In this document: positions 53,746 through 62,244 of the stretch, piece by piece
Layout of the letters: every line of letters begins with the position of its first letter
How positions within the stretch are numbered: the stretch's first letter is position 1
DNA from: JAVVHH01 sp965199585
GTDB taxonomy: Bacteria > Pseudomonadota > Alphaproteobacteria > Acetobacterales > Acetobacteraceae
Assembly: GCA_965199585.1 (NCBI GenBank)
Contig: CBDASI010000002.1
Coordinates: 1,488,001-1,552,000, forward strand
Length of the DNA: 64,000 bases
Direction of reading: 5' to 3'
Notes under the pieces: generated by a model
What the model was told of the DNA's origin: nothing
The model's database searches: none
Seen by the model: the letters and a program-made list of their open reading frames with translations, nothing else
Position numbers and translations under genes: made by a program

Positions 53746-54633
53746 GTGATCGACAAGCTCACCTACTTCGTCACCCTGGCGCGCGAGCAGAGTTTCCGCC
53801 GGGCGGCCGAGGTCTGCGGCGTGGCACAGCCGACGCTGTCGGCGGGCATCAAGCAGCTCGAGGAGGAGCTCGGCGTGCTACTGGTGCGGCGGAGCTCGCG
53901 GATGCTGGGGCTGACGCCCGAGGGCGAGCGGGTGCTGATCTGGGCGCGGCGGCTGGTGGGCGACGCGCGCGCGATGCGGCAGGAGCTGCAGGAGATGCGG
54001 ACCGGGCTCTCCGGCCATCTGCGGTTGGCCGTGATCCCGACCGCGCTGGCGATGATGCCGATGCTGACCGGGCCGGTGCTGGCGCGGCACCCGGCGCTGC
54101 AGGTCACCATCCTGTCCTGCGCGTCCGACCGGGTGCTGGACCTGCTCGACAATATGGAGGTCGATGCCGGGGTCACCTACCTCAACAACGAGGGGCTCGG
54201 CCGGGTGCGCACGGTGCCGCTCTATACCGAGCGCTACCTGCTGGTCACGCATGCGGGTGGCGCGTTCGGCGCGCGCGAGCAGGTGCGCTGGGCGGAGATC
54301 GACACGGCGCGGCTCTGCCTACTGACGCCGGACATGCAGAACCGCCGGATCATGGACCAGCTGATGCGCGGCGCCGGCGTGGAGCCGCAAGCGGCGATGG
54401 AGTCGGACTCGCAGATCACGTTGCTGGCCCACGTGCTGACTGGGCAATGGACGACCGTGCTGCCGGAGAGCCTGGCGCACGCGCTGGCGGTGGCGCCCGG
54501 GCTACGCCGGATCCCGCTGGTCGACCCGGTGGCGACGTATCAGATCGGCCTCGTGCTGCCCGATCGCGAGCCGATGTCGACGCTGTCGGCCGCCTTGCTG
54601 GCGGAGGCCCGGCTGCTGACGCGGGGGCGATAG
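53746..54633 (+). CDS. LysR family transcriptional regulator
   Basis: 295 aa. The N-terminal winged helix-turn-helix is 'FRRAAEVCGVAQPTLSAGIK' (about 18-37) followed by 'LEEELGVLLVRRSSRMLGLT'. The C-terminal co-inducer domain starts 'GHLRLAVIPTALAMMP' (about 85) and has the OxyR/CbbR-type layout. GTG at 53746 gives the usual 'VIDKLTYFVTLAREQ' start; an in-frame GTG nine codons upstream is possible. It is transcribed in the same direction as fdsGBAD, 104 bases upstream, and likely controls formate dehydrogenase. Confidence 0.92.
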   Translation: MIDKLTYFVTLAREQSFRRAAEVCGVAQPTLSAGIKQLEEELGVLLVRRSSRMLGLTPEGERVLIWARRLVGDARAMRQELQEMRTGLSGHLRLAVIPTALAMMPMLTGPVLARHPALQVTILSCASDRVLDLLDNMEVDAGVTYLNNEGLGRVRTVPLYTERYLLVTHAGGAFGAREQVRWAEIDTARLCLLTPDMQNRRIMDQLMRGAGVEPQAAMESDSQITLLAHVLTGQWTTVLPESLAHALAVAPGLRRIPLVDPVATYQIGLVLPDREPMSTLSAALLAEARLLTRGR

Positions 54634-54737
54634 GAGTTCGCTATCGCCGCACTGAAGTGCGCGCTTGATTGGAACTCACATTGTCGTCTCTTTGACCATT
54701 GGGTTTCAAACTAAGCCTGACGGGGGGAGTAGGGGTC

Positions 54738-55241
54738 TTGGCGTCAACCAACATCGCATCGGTCGGCCTGGCTGCACCGCCGCCGGATCTGGCGCGCGCC
54801 GGCGAGATCATTGAAAGGCATGCCCGACTCGAGGGCGCGGCGCTGCCGATCCTGCACGTGTTGCAGGAGGCGTTCGGGTATGTGCCCAGGGCGTGCGACG
54901 CAATGATCGCGGACGAGCTGAACCTGTCGCGTGCCGAAGTGTACGGGCTGGTGTCGTTCTATCATGATTTCCGTCGCTCGCCGCCGGGTCGGCATGTGCT
55001 GAAATTGTGTCGGGCGGAGGCGTGTCAGTCGCGCGGTGCTGCGGCGCAGTCGGAGCGGCTGCTGGCCGATCTCGGCATCGGCTGGGGTGAGACGACCGCC
55101 GATGGAGCGTTGACGATCGAGCCGACCTATTGCCTGGGGCTTTGCACCTGCGGGCCGAACGCCCTGCTGGATGGCGAGCCGATTGCCATGCTCGACGCCG
55201 CCGCACTGGCCGAGACCGTTCGCGAGGCGCGTGCCGCATGA
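54738..55241 (+). CDS. fdsG: NAD-dependent formate dehydrogenase, gamma subunit (NuoE-like)
   Basis: 167 aa thioredoxin-like [2Fe-2S] protein. Cluster ligands are in 'LKLCRAEACQSRGA' (about 92-105) and 'TYCLGLCTCGPNALL' (about 134-148). 'GYVPRACDAMIADELNL' is the NuoE helical motif. It passes electrons to the FMN subunit. TTG at 54738 has GGAG eight bases upstream and is preferred to a TTG 13 codons earlier. It overlaps fdsB by 4 bases. Confidence 0.93.
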   Translation: MASTNIASVGLAAPPPDLARAGEIIERHARLEGAALPILHVLQEAFGYVPRACDAMIADELNLSRAEVYGLVSFYHDFRRSPPGRHVLKLCRAEACQSRGAAAQSERLLADLGIGWGETTADGALTIEPTYCLGLCTCGPNALLDGEPIAMLDAAALAETVREARAA

Positions 55242-56791
55242 CCAAGCTGTATCTTCCCGCCGATGTCGCTGCCGTCGCGCTAGGGGCCGATCGCGTGCTG
55301 CGCGTGCTGATGGACGAGGCGGGGCGCCGCGGCTTGTCGATCGAGGTTGTCCGGACCGGGACGCGGGGGGCGATCTGGCTGGAGCCGTTGCTGGAGGTGG
55401 AAACGCCGGAGGGGCGGATCGGCTACGGCAACGTCAAGCCGCAGGACGTGGCCGGGCTGCTGGATGCCGGGTTGCTGACCGGTGGCGCGCATGTGTCGCG
55501 GATCGGGCGGCCGGAGCAGCACCCGTGGTTCGCGGCGCAGACGCGTCTGACCTTCGAGCGGTGCGGCATCGTCGATCCGGTGTCGGCCGAGGATTATCGC
55601 GCCCATGGGGGCTATGTCGGCTTGGCCAAGACGCTGGAGATCGGCGGGCCGGCGACGGTGGACGCGATCAAGGTGTCGGGCTTGCGGGGGCGCGGGGGCG
55701 CCGGGTTCCCGACCGGGATCAAGTGGAACACGGTGATGCTGGCACCGGCGGAGCAGAAATACGTGGTCTGCAATGCCGACGAGGGCGATAGCGGCACGTT
55801 CGCCGACCGGATGCTGATGGAAGGCGACCCGTTCTGCCTGATCGAGGGCATGACCATCGCCGGCGTCACGGTCGGGGCGACCAAGGGTTATATCTACACG
55901 CGGTCGGAGTATCCGCACGCGATCCGGACGATGCGGCGCGCGATCGAGGCGGCGGAGCGGGCTGGGCTTCTCGGCGCGAACGTGATGGGCAGCGGGGTGG
56001 CGTTCGACCTCGAGGTCCGGGTTGGCGCTGGCGCCTACATCTGCGGCGAAGAGACGTCGTTGCTGAACAGTCTTGAGGGCAAGCGCGGGATCGTGCGGGC
56101 GAAGCCGCCGCTGCCGGCGATCGAGGGGCTGTTCGGCAAGCCGACCGTGGTCAACAACGTGATGTCGCTGGCGTCGGTGCCGTGGATCATGGCGCATGGT
56201 GGCGAGGCGTATGCGGCGTTCGGCATGGGGCGCTCGTTGGGGACGTTGGCGGTGCAATTGGCGGGCAACGTCGCGCGTGGCGGGCTGATCGAGCTGCCGT
56301 TCGGGCCGACGCTGCGCACCCTGATCGAGGAGTGGGGTCACGGCACCGCCACCGGGCGTCCGTTCCGCGCCGTGCAGGTTGGCGGGCCGCTGGGCGCCTA
56401 CTTCCCGGAACCGCTGCTCGATACGCCGCTGGACTACGAGGCGTTCACCGCCGCCGGCGGTTTGATCGGGCATGGCGGCATCGTCGTGTTCGACGACAGC
56501 GTCGACCTGGCCGCTCAGGCCCGCTTCGCCTTTGAGTTCTGCGCCGCCGAGAGCTGCGGCAAGTGCACGCCGTGCCGCATCGGCGCCGTGCGTGGGATGG
56601 AAGTGGTCGACCGCATCCTGGCGGGCACCGAGCGAACTAAGAATTTCGAACTGCTGGACGATTTGATGGAAACGATGACCGATGCGTCGCTGTGCGCGAT
56701 GGGCGGTTTGACGCCGATCCCGGTCGGCAGCGCGCTGAAGCATTTCCCGGAAGATTTTGACCGTGTTGCCGTCCCGTTGGCGGCGGAATAG
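55238..56791 (+). CDS. fdsB: NAD-dependent formate dehydrogenase, beta subunit (NuoF-like)
   Basis: 517 aa. An N-terminal thioredoxin-like extension (about 1-120) precedes the NuoF-like core. 'SGLRGRGGAGFPTGIKWN' (about 146-163) binds NADH/FMN, 'VCNADEGDSGTFADRMLMEG' is the FMN motif, and 'GAYICGEETSLLNSLEGKRG' follows. The [4Fe-4S] motif is 'AAESCGKCTPCRIGAVRGME' (about 437). It transfers electrons from the clusters to NAD+. Start by the ATGA overlap with fdsG; fdsA follows after 9 bases. Confidence 0.95.
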   Translation: MTKLYLPADVAAVALGADRVLRVLMDEAGRRGLSIEVVRTGTRGAIWLEPLLEVETPEGRIGYGNVKPQDVAGLLDAGLLTGGAHVSRIGRPEQHPWFAAQTRLTFERCGIVDPVSAEDYRAHGGYVGLAKTLEIGGPATVDAIKVSGLRGRGGAGFPTGIKWNTVMLAPAEQKYVVCNADEGDSGTFADRMLMEGDPFCLIEGMTIAGVTVGATKGYIYTRSEYPHAIRTMRRAIEAAERAGLLGANVMGSGVAFDLEVRVGAGAYICGEETSLLNSLEGKRGIVRAKPPLPAIEGLFGKPTVVNNVMSLASVPWIMAHGGEAYAAFGMGRSLGTLAVQLAGNVARGGLIELPFGPTLRTLIEEWGHGTATGRPFRAVQVGGPLGAYFPEPLLDTPLDYEAFTAAGGLIGHGGIVVFDDSVDLAAQARFAFEFCAAESCGKCTPCRIGAVRGMEVVDRILAGTERTKNFELLDDLMETMTDASLCAMGGLTPIPVGSALKHFPEDFDRVAVPLAAE

Positions 56792-56800
56792 GAGCGACCC

Positions 56801-59644
56801 ATGGCCCTGATCCGCGAACTCGACCTCGGCACGCCGATCCGTGTTGCCGAGACGACCGTGACGCTCACCATCGACGGGCAGACCGTCAGCGTGCCGAAGG
56901 GTACGTCGGTAATGGCGGCGGCAATGTCGATGGGAACCAAGATTCCCAAGCTGTGCGCCACCGACAGCCTCGAGCCGTTCGGGTCGTGCCGGGTCTGTCT
57001 GGTGCAGATCGAGGGGCGCCGTGGTTATCCCGCCTCCTGCACCACGCCGGCCGAAGAAGCGATGGTCGTCCACACGCAGAATTCGGCCATCGCCAAGCGG
57101 CGGCGCAACGTGATGGAGCTGTACATCTCCGATCACCCGTTGAACTGCCTGACCTGCTCGGCCAACGGTGATTGCGAGCTGCAGGACACCGCCGGTGAGG
57201 TCGGGCTGCGCGACGTCCGCTACGGCTATGACGGCGCCAACCACCTCGACTCGCCGACCGATACCAGCAACCCGTATTTCACCTTCGAGGCCAGCAAGTG
57301 CATCGCCTGCTCGCGCTGCATCCGCGCCTGCGAGGAGACGCAGGGCACCTTCGCGCTGACCATGGACGGGCGCGGCTTCGCGTCCAAGATCTCGGCCGGC
57401 GGCACCGATTTCATGAACTCGGAATGCGTCTCCTGCGGCGCCTGCGTGCAGGCCTGCCCGACAGCGACGCTGAACGAGAAATCCGTCATCGAAATGGGCA
57501 AGCCGGAGCATTCGGTGGTGACCACCTGCGCCTATTGCGGCGTCGGCTGCTCGTTCAAGGCGGAGATGAAGGGCGAGGAGATCGTCCGCATGGTCCCGTA
57601 CAAGGATGGCGGCGCCAACGAGGGACATTCCTGCGTCAAGGGTCGGTTCGCGTTCGGCTATGCCACGCACAAGGACCGCAAGACCAAGCCGATGATCCGC
57701 CGCGAGATCACCGACGCCTGGCGCGAAGTGACGTGGCACGAGGCGCTGAGCCATGCGGCGTCCGAGTTCAAGCGCATCCAGGGCAAGTACGGCCAGAACT
57801 CGATCGGCGGCATCACCAGCTCGCGCTGCACGAACGAGGAGACGTTCCTCATCCAGAAGCTGATCCGCGGCGCGTTCGGCAACAACAACGTCGATACCTG
57901 CGCGCGGGTGTGTCACTCGCCGACCGGCTACGGGTTGGGCGCGACGCTGGGGACGTCGGCGGGGACGCAGGATTTCGCCAGCGTGGACCATTCGGACGTC
58001 ATCCTGGTCATCGGCGCTAACCCGACCGACGGGCATCCGGTGTTCGCGTCGCGCATGAAGAAGCGCCTCCGCGCCGGCGCCAAGCTGATCGTGGCGGACC
58101 CGCGCGCGATCGATCTGGTGAAGTCGCCGCACATCCGGGCACAGCACCATCTGCCGCTGCTGCCCGGCACCAACGTCGCCGTGCTGAACGCGATGGCGCA
58201 CGTGATCGTCACCGAGGGGCTGGCCGACACGGATTACATCCGCGAACGCTGCGAGTGGGACGCGTTCGAGAGCTGGGCGCGATTCATTGCCGTCGACCAC
58301 AACTCGCCGGAAGTCACTGAGGCCAAGACCGGCGTGCCGGCAGTTGAGTTGCGGGCGGCGGCGCGGCTGTTCGCCACCGGCGGCAACGGCGCGATCTACT
58401 ACGGTCTCGGCGTCACCGAACACAGCCAGGGCAGCACCACCGTGATGGCGATGGCCAACCTGGCCATGGTGACCGGCAACATCGGCAAGCTCGGTGCCGG
58501 CGTGAACCCGCTGCGGGGCCAGAACAACGTTCAGGGCGCCTGCGACATGGGCAGCTTCCCGCACGAGTTCAGCGGCTACCGCCATGTGACGGACGATGCG
58601 GCGCGCGAGATGTTCGAGGCGACCTGGGGCGTGTCGCTCTCGGCCGACCCGGGCCTGCGCATCCCCAACATGCTCGACGAAGCCGTCGGCGGCACGTTCA
58701 AGGCGCTCTATATTCAGGGCGAGGACATCGCGCAGTCCGATCCGGACACGCAGCACGTCACCGCCGGGCTGCGTGCGATGGAATGCGTCGTCATCCAGGA
58801 CATCTTCCTGAACGAGACGGCGAAATACGCGCACGTGTTCCTGCCGGGCTCCTCGTTCCTGGAGAAGGACGGGACGTTCACCAATGCGGAGCGGCGGATC
58901 AACCGCGTCCGCAAGGTGATGACGCCGCTGGGCGGGATGGCGGATTGGGAGGTGACGGTGGCGCTGTCCAACGCGCTGGGCTTCCCGATGAACTACGCGC
59001 ATCCGAGCGAGATCATGGACGAGATCGCGGCGCTGACGCCGAGCTTCGCCGGCGTCTCCTACGACAAGCTCGAGGTGCTCGGGTCGATCCAGTGGCCGTG
59101 CAACGACGCGGCACCGGCCGGGACGCCGATGATGCACGTCGACCGCTTCGTGCGCGGCAAGGGCCGGTTCATGCTGACGGAATACGTGCCAACCGAGGAG
59201 CGCACCGGGCCGCGCTTCCCGTTGATCCTGACTACCGGCCGCATCCTCAGCCAATACAACGTCGGCGCGCAGACCCGGCGGACGCAGAACAGCCGCTGGC
59301 ACGAGGAGGACGTGCTCGAGATCCATCCGTTCGATGCGGAGAGCCGCGGCGTGCTGGATGGCGACCTCGTCTCGCTGGCCAGCCGCTCCGGCGACATCGC
59401 GCTGCGCGCCCGCATCAGCGAGCGCATGCAGCCCGGCGTCGTTTACACGACGTTCCACCACGCCAAGACCGGCGCCAACGTCATCACCACCGATTTCTCG
59501 GACTGGGCGACCAACTGCCCCGAGTTCAAGGTGACGGCGGTGCAGGTGCGGCGGACCAATCGGCCCTCCGATTGGCAGGCGCGGAACTTCGAAGAGGATG
59601 TCTCACTCACGCGCATCGAGCTTGCGCAAGAAGCGGCGGATTAA
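56801..59644 (+). CDS. fdsA: NAD-dependent formate dehydrogenase, alpha (catalytic molybdenum) subunit
   Basis: 947 aa; oxidises formate to CO2. The N-terminal plant-type [2Fe-2S] domain has 'PFGSCRVCLVQIEG' (about 62). The His-Cys3 cluster is 'SDHPLNCLTCSANGDCELQD'. Two [4Fe-4S] motifs are 'CIACSRCIRACEETQG' (about 167) and 'CVSCGACVQACPTATL' (about 210). The catalytic domain opens with 'TCAYCGVGCSFKAEM' (about 242), and the Mo-ligand Cys and catalytic His are in 'ARVCHSPTGYGLGAT' (about 369). The bis-MGD domains continue to the end. It is followed by fdsD after 4 bases. Confidence 0.96.
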   Translation: MALIRELDLGTPIRVAETTVTLTIDGQTVSVPKGTSVMAAAMSMGTKIPKLCATDSLEPFGSCRVCLVQIEGRRGYPASCTTPAEEAMVVHTQNSAIAKRRRNVMELYISDHPLNCLTCSANGDCELQDTAGEVGLRDVRYGYDGANHLDSPTDTSNPYFTFEASKCIACSRCIRACEETQGTFALTMDGRGFASKISAGGTDFMNSECVSCGACVQACPTATLNEKSVIEMGKPEHSVVTTCAYCGVGCSFKAEMKGEEIVRMVPYKDGGANEGHSCVKGRFAFGYATHKDRKTKPMIRREITDAWREVTWHEALSHAASEFKRIQGKYGQNSIGGITSSRCTNEETFLIQKLIRGAFGNNNVDTCARVCHSPTGYGLGATLGTSAGTQDFASVDHSDVILVIGANPTDGHPVFASRMKKRLRAGAKLIVADPRAIDLVKSPHIRAQHHLPLLPGTNVAVLNAMAHVIVTEGLADTDYIRERCEWDAFESWARFIAVDHNSPEVTEAKTGVPAVELRAAARLFATGGNGAIYYGLGVTEHSQGSTTVMAMANLAMVTGNIGKLGAGVNPLRGQNNVQGACDMGSFPHEFSGYRHVTDDAAREMFEATWGVSLSADPGLRIPNMLDEAVGGTFKALYIQGEDIAQSDPDTQHVTAGLRAMECVVIQDIFLNETAKYAHVFLPGSSFLEKDGTFTNAERRINRVRKVMTPLGGMADWEVTVALSNALGFPMNYAHPSEIMDEIAALTPSFAGVSYDKLEVLGSIQWPCNDAAPAGTPMMHVDRFVRGKGRFMLTEYVPTEERTGPRFPLILTTGRILSQYNVGAQTRRTQNSRWHEEDVLEIHPFDAESRGVLDGDLVSLASRSGDIALRARISERMQPGVVYTTFHHAKTGANVITTDFSDWATNCPEFKVTAVQVRRTNRPSDWQARNFEEDVSLTRIELAQEAAD

Positions 59645-59648
59645 GGTC

Positions 59649-59921
59649 ATGGAAATAGAAAAACTCGCCCATATGGCGAACCAGATCGCCGGCTATTTCC
59701 GCTCGTATCCCGACGAGGAAGCCAAGGCCGGTATCCACGATCACATCGTCGCGTTCTGGACCGGCCGCATGCGGCAGGAACTGGTTGCGGCGGGACCGCA
59801 TGCCGGCCTCGACCCGCTGGTGATCGCGGCGTTTCACGGCACGCCACGGGCTGAAAGCCCGTTGCTGCCGGGGGTAACGGAGCCAGCGTTGGCCGGCGCG
59901 GCGGGGAGTGACGCGGGCTAA
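59649..59921 (+). CDS. fdsD: Formate dehydrogenase, delta subunit
   Basis: 90 aa. 'KLAHMANQIAGYFRSYPDEE' (about 5-24) and 'GIHDHIVAFWTGRMRQEL' (about 28-45) are characteristic of FdsD, a small helical subunit of NAD-dependent formate dehydrogenases needed for a stable active complex. The last about 20 residues are low-complexity. No fdsC/fdhD sulfurtransferase gene lies between fdsA and fdsD or after it in this window. Confidence 0.9.
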   Translation: MEIEKLAHMANQIAGYFRSYPDEEAKAGIHDHIVAFWTGRMRQELVAAGPHAGLDPLVIAAFHGTPRAESPLLPGVTEPALAGAAGSDAG

Positions 59922-59959
59922 GGCAACCTATGTTCAGGTGAACTCATCCCGAGGCTGCC

Positions 59960-60817
59960 ATGCTTTCCCGCCGAAATGTCCTTCTCGCCGCCCCCACCCT
60001 GGCTCTCGGTATCCGCACCGGCCGTGCCGCCGACGGCCCGATCCGGTTCGCGGTGGGACCGTTCCAGCCGACTGCGGGCGACACGCGACGCGCCTATGAG
60101 CCGTTCTTCCAGTATCTCGGCGCACAACTCGGCCGACCATTTGAGCTGACCGTCACCACCGACTGGGCCGGGATCGCCGTGGCACTGGCCAACGGACAGG
60201 TCGATTGCGCCTGGATGGGACCATGGGGCTATGTGCTGGCCAAGGATCGGTCGGGCGCCGAGGCGCTCGCGGTGGTCGATTACCAGGGCAAGCCGACCTA
60301 CTACGCCGTCATCATCGCGCAGCCCGGCCTCAAGCTCGACAACTTCCCCGCCGATGCCAAGGGCATGTCGATTTCGTTCGCCGATACCGGCTCGACCAGC
60401 GGCTGGCTGATCCCGTCCTACTGGTTCAAGACGCAGGGCATCGACCCGAAGACCTACTTCAACTACCGCGACGGCGCGTCCCACCCCGCCAACGACATCG
60501 CGGTGGCGAGCGGACAGGTCGATCTGGCGACGGACTACAACCGCAACCTCGACGCCATGATCGCCGCCGGGCGGATCAAGGCGGACCAGGTGAAGGTGGT
60601 GTGGAGATCGGAGCCGTTGCCCAACGACGCGCTCGCCGTGCGCCGGGAGCTCGACCCGGCGCTGAAATCGGCGATCCTTGATGCGGTGCTGAAGATCACG
60701 CCGGAGCAGGCGAAGGAGCTGATGCCGCCGAACTACACCGGCTGGGAGAGGGCGGGGCCGGAGACGTATGAGTTGATCGAGAAAGCAGGGCGGGCCCTGG
60801 GCAAGATCGGGGCTTGA
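59960..60817 (+). CDS. phnD: Phosphonate/phosphite-type ABC transporter substrate-binding protein
   Basis: 285 aa periplasmic protein. The N-terminal 'MLSRRNVLLAAPTLALGI' with RR resembles a signal peptide (about 1-28). 'IRFAVGPFQPTAGDTRRAYE' and 'LANGQVDCAWMGPWGYVLA' (about 73-91) are PhnD-like, and 'ISFADTGSTSGWLIPSYWFK' is the family's ligand loop. Ligand may be phosphonate, phosphite or another oxyanion. GAGG lies five bases before ATG. It is 38 bases after fdsD, so possibly co-transcribed. Confidence 0.88.
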   Translation: MLSRRNVLLAAPTLALGIRTGRAADGPIRFAVGPFQPTAGDTRRAYEPFFQYLGAQLGRPFELTVTTDWAGIAVALANGQVDCAWMGPWGYVLAKDRSGAEALAVVDYQGKPTYYAVIIAQPGLKLDNFPADAKGMSISFADTGSTSGWLIPSYWFKTQGIDPKTYFNYRDGASHPANDIAVASGQVDLATDYNRNLDAMIAAGRIKADQVKVVWRSEPLPNDALAVRRELDPALKSAILDAVLKITPEQAKELMPPNYTGWERAGPETYELIEKAGRALGKIGA

Positions 60818-60835
60818 GGCGGACGGCACGCCCCG

Positions 60836-60868
60836 CCCTGGGCCGCCGCGTCGTTGCGTTCCGCTCGG
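60836..60868. repeat. Degenerate copy of the palindromic repeat family
   Basis: The stretch shares 'CCCTGG...GCCGCGTCG' and spacing with the 14479-14516 element, with several mismatches beyond it. It fills the gap between phnD and phnE. Similarity is judged by eye. Confidence 0.35.
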
Positions 60869-60874
60869 TGCCGG

Positions 60875-61621
60875 GTGGTTAGGACCGGTTGGCTGATCGG
60901 GCTGGCCGCACTCTACATTGCGTGCGTCTGGGTCGTTTCGCCAGATTTGCCGCGGCTGTGGGCCGGGCTGCCGCGGTTGGCGCGGTGGGTGACGGAGGCG
61001 TGGCCGCCCGATTTCTCGGGTGGGGCGGACTTGGCGCGCCGGGCTGCGGAGACGGTGGCGATCGCTACGCTGGGGACGACGCTGGCGGCGCTGCTGGCGC
61101 TGCCGTTGACTATCCTCGCGGCGCGGCCGGTGGCGCCGGTACCGTGGCTGTATCAGCCGGTGCGGGGTCTGTTGGACCTGCTGCGGGGCGTGGATGGCTT
61201 CGTGTTCGCGCTGATCTTCGTGGCCGCGGTGGGGTTGGGGCCGTTTGCCGGCATGCTCGGGGTCGCGCTGCACACGGCGGGGTCGCTGGCCAAATTGTGG
61301 TCCGAGACGCTCGAGGCGGCGGATCCGGCACCGGTCGAGGCGGCGCTGTCGGCGGGGGCGTCGCGGGCGCAGGCGGCGAGCGTGGTGCTGATCCCGGAGA
61401 CCCTGCCACAGACAGCGTCGTCTTTGCTGTACATGTGGGAGTTCAACATCCGGGCGTCGACGGTGCTGGGTCTCGTGGGCGCTGGCGGGTTGGGGCAGGA
61501 GCTGAAGAACGGGGTCGATCTGCTGGATTTCCACCGGGTCGCGGCGATCCTGTCGATCATCATCGGGCTGGTGCTGGCGGCGGACCGGCTGTCGGGCTGG
61601 GCGCGGCGGGCGATGCTGTGA
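60875..61621 (+). CDS. phnE: Phosphonate-type ABC transporter permease
   Basis: 248 aa with about six membrane helices. 'ALPLTILAARPVAPVPWLYQ' and 'LDLLRGVDGFVFALIFVAAV' (about 98-117) are PhnE-like. The ATPase-coupling loop is 'AALSAGASRAQAASVVLIPE', and 'NIRASTVLGLVGAGGLGQEL' is the family's C-terminal signature. GTG at 60875 is chosen; a TTG seven codons upstream lies inside a repeat. Neither has a good ribosome site. It overlaps the ATPase gene by 4 bases. Confidence 0.88.
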   Translation: MVRTGWLIGLAALYIACVWVVSPDLPRLWAGLPRLARWVTEAWPPDFSGGADLARRAAETVAIATLGTTLAALLALPLTILAARPVAPVPWLYQPVRGLLDLLRGVDGFVFALIFVAAVGLGPFAGMLGVALHTAGSLAKLWSETLEAADPAPVEAALSAGASRAQAASVVLIPETLPQTASSLLYMWEFNIRASTVLGLVGAGGLGQELKNGVDLLDFHRVAAILSIIIGLVLAADRLSGWARRAML

Positions 61622-62244
61622 GCTTGGTCGTGTCTGGCGTGTCGGTGGTCCGTGGCGACACTCGGGTGGTGCGGGACGTCAGCTTCCGGATCGAGCCCGG
61701 CGAGGTGGTGGTGATCGAAGGGCGATCGGGGGCGGGCAAGACGACGCTGATGCGCGCGATCGCCGGGTCGATCCCGTATGAGGGCGAGATCGTCGCCGAC
61801 AGTCGGCCGGCGATGGTGTTCCAGCAGCATGCGTTGGCGGGGCGGCTGTCGGCGGGGACGAACGTGCTGGTGGGCACGATGGGACGGGTGGGGTTCGTGC
61901 GGTCGACATGCGGGGTGTGGCCCCGGCCGGAGCGGGAACTGGCGGCGCTATGCCTGGAGCAGGTCGGGCTCGCCGGCTTCGGGACACGACGGGTGGCGCA
62001 TCTGTCGGGCGGCCAGCGGCAACGGGTTGCGATCGCGCGGGCGCTGGCGCAGCGGTCCCGCTTGCTGCTGGCCGACGAGCCGGTCGCCAGCCTCGACCCG
62101 GCCAACGCCGACGCGATCCTGAGCCTGCTGCGCACGCTGGCGCGGCAGGAGCGGCTGGCGATGCTGATCAGCCTGCATCAGCCCGATCTGGCGCGGCAGT
62201 TCGCCGACCGTATCCTACGTCTGGCCGAGGGCCGTCTGGTCTGA
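61618..62244 (+). CDS. phnC: Phosphonate-type ABC transporter ATP-binding protein
   Basis: 208 aa. Walker A 'IEGRSGAGKTTLMRAIAG' (about 33-50), Q-loop 'AMVFQQHALAGRLSAGTNVL', signature 'AHLSGGQRQRVAIARALAQ' (about 123) and Walker B 'RLLLADEPVASLDPANAD' (about 144) are clear. 'SAGTNVLVGTMGR' is a PhnC feature. It is shorter than typical PhnC (about 260 aa). GTG 61618 overlaps the permease stop (GTGA). Its end overlaps the convergent PEP-CTERM gene by 30 bases. Confidence 0.9.
   Translation: MSLVVSGVSVVRGDTRVVRDVSFRIEPGEVVVIEGRSGAGKTTLMRAIAGSIPYEGEIVADSRPAMVFQQHALAGRLSAGTNVLVGTMGRVGFVRSTCGVWPRPERELAALCLEQVGLAGFGTRRVAHLSGGQRQRVAIARALAQRSRLLLADEPVASLDPANADAILSLLRTLARQERLAMLISLHQPDLARQFADRILRLAEGRLV

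Noticed and set aside
55280..59461. Very long open frame (about 1390 codons) antisense to fdsB and fdsA
   Set aside because: It is a compositional shadow of high-GC coding sequence on the other strand; it has low-complexity Arg/His/Ala-rich translation and no family motifs, while the plus strand encodes clear formate dehydrogenase subunits.
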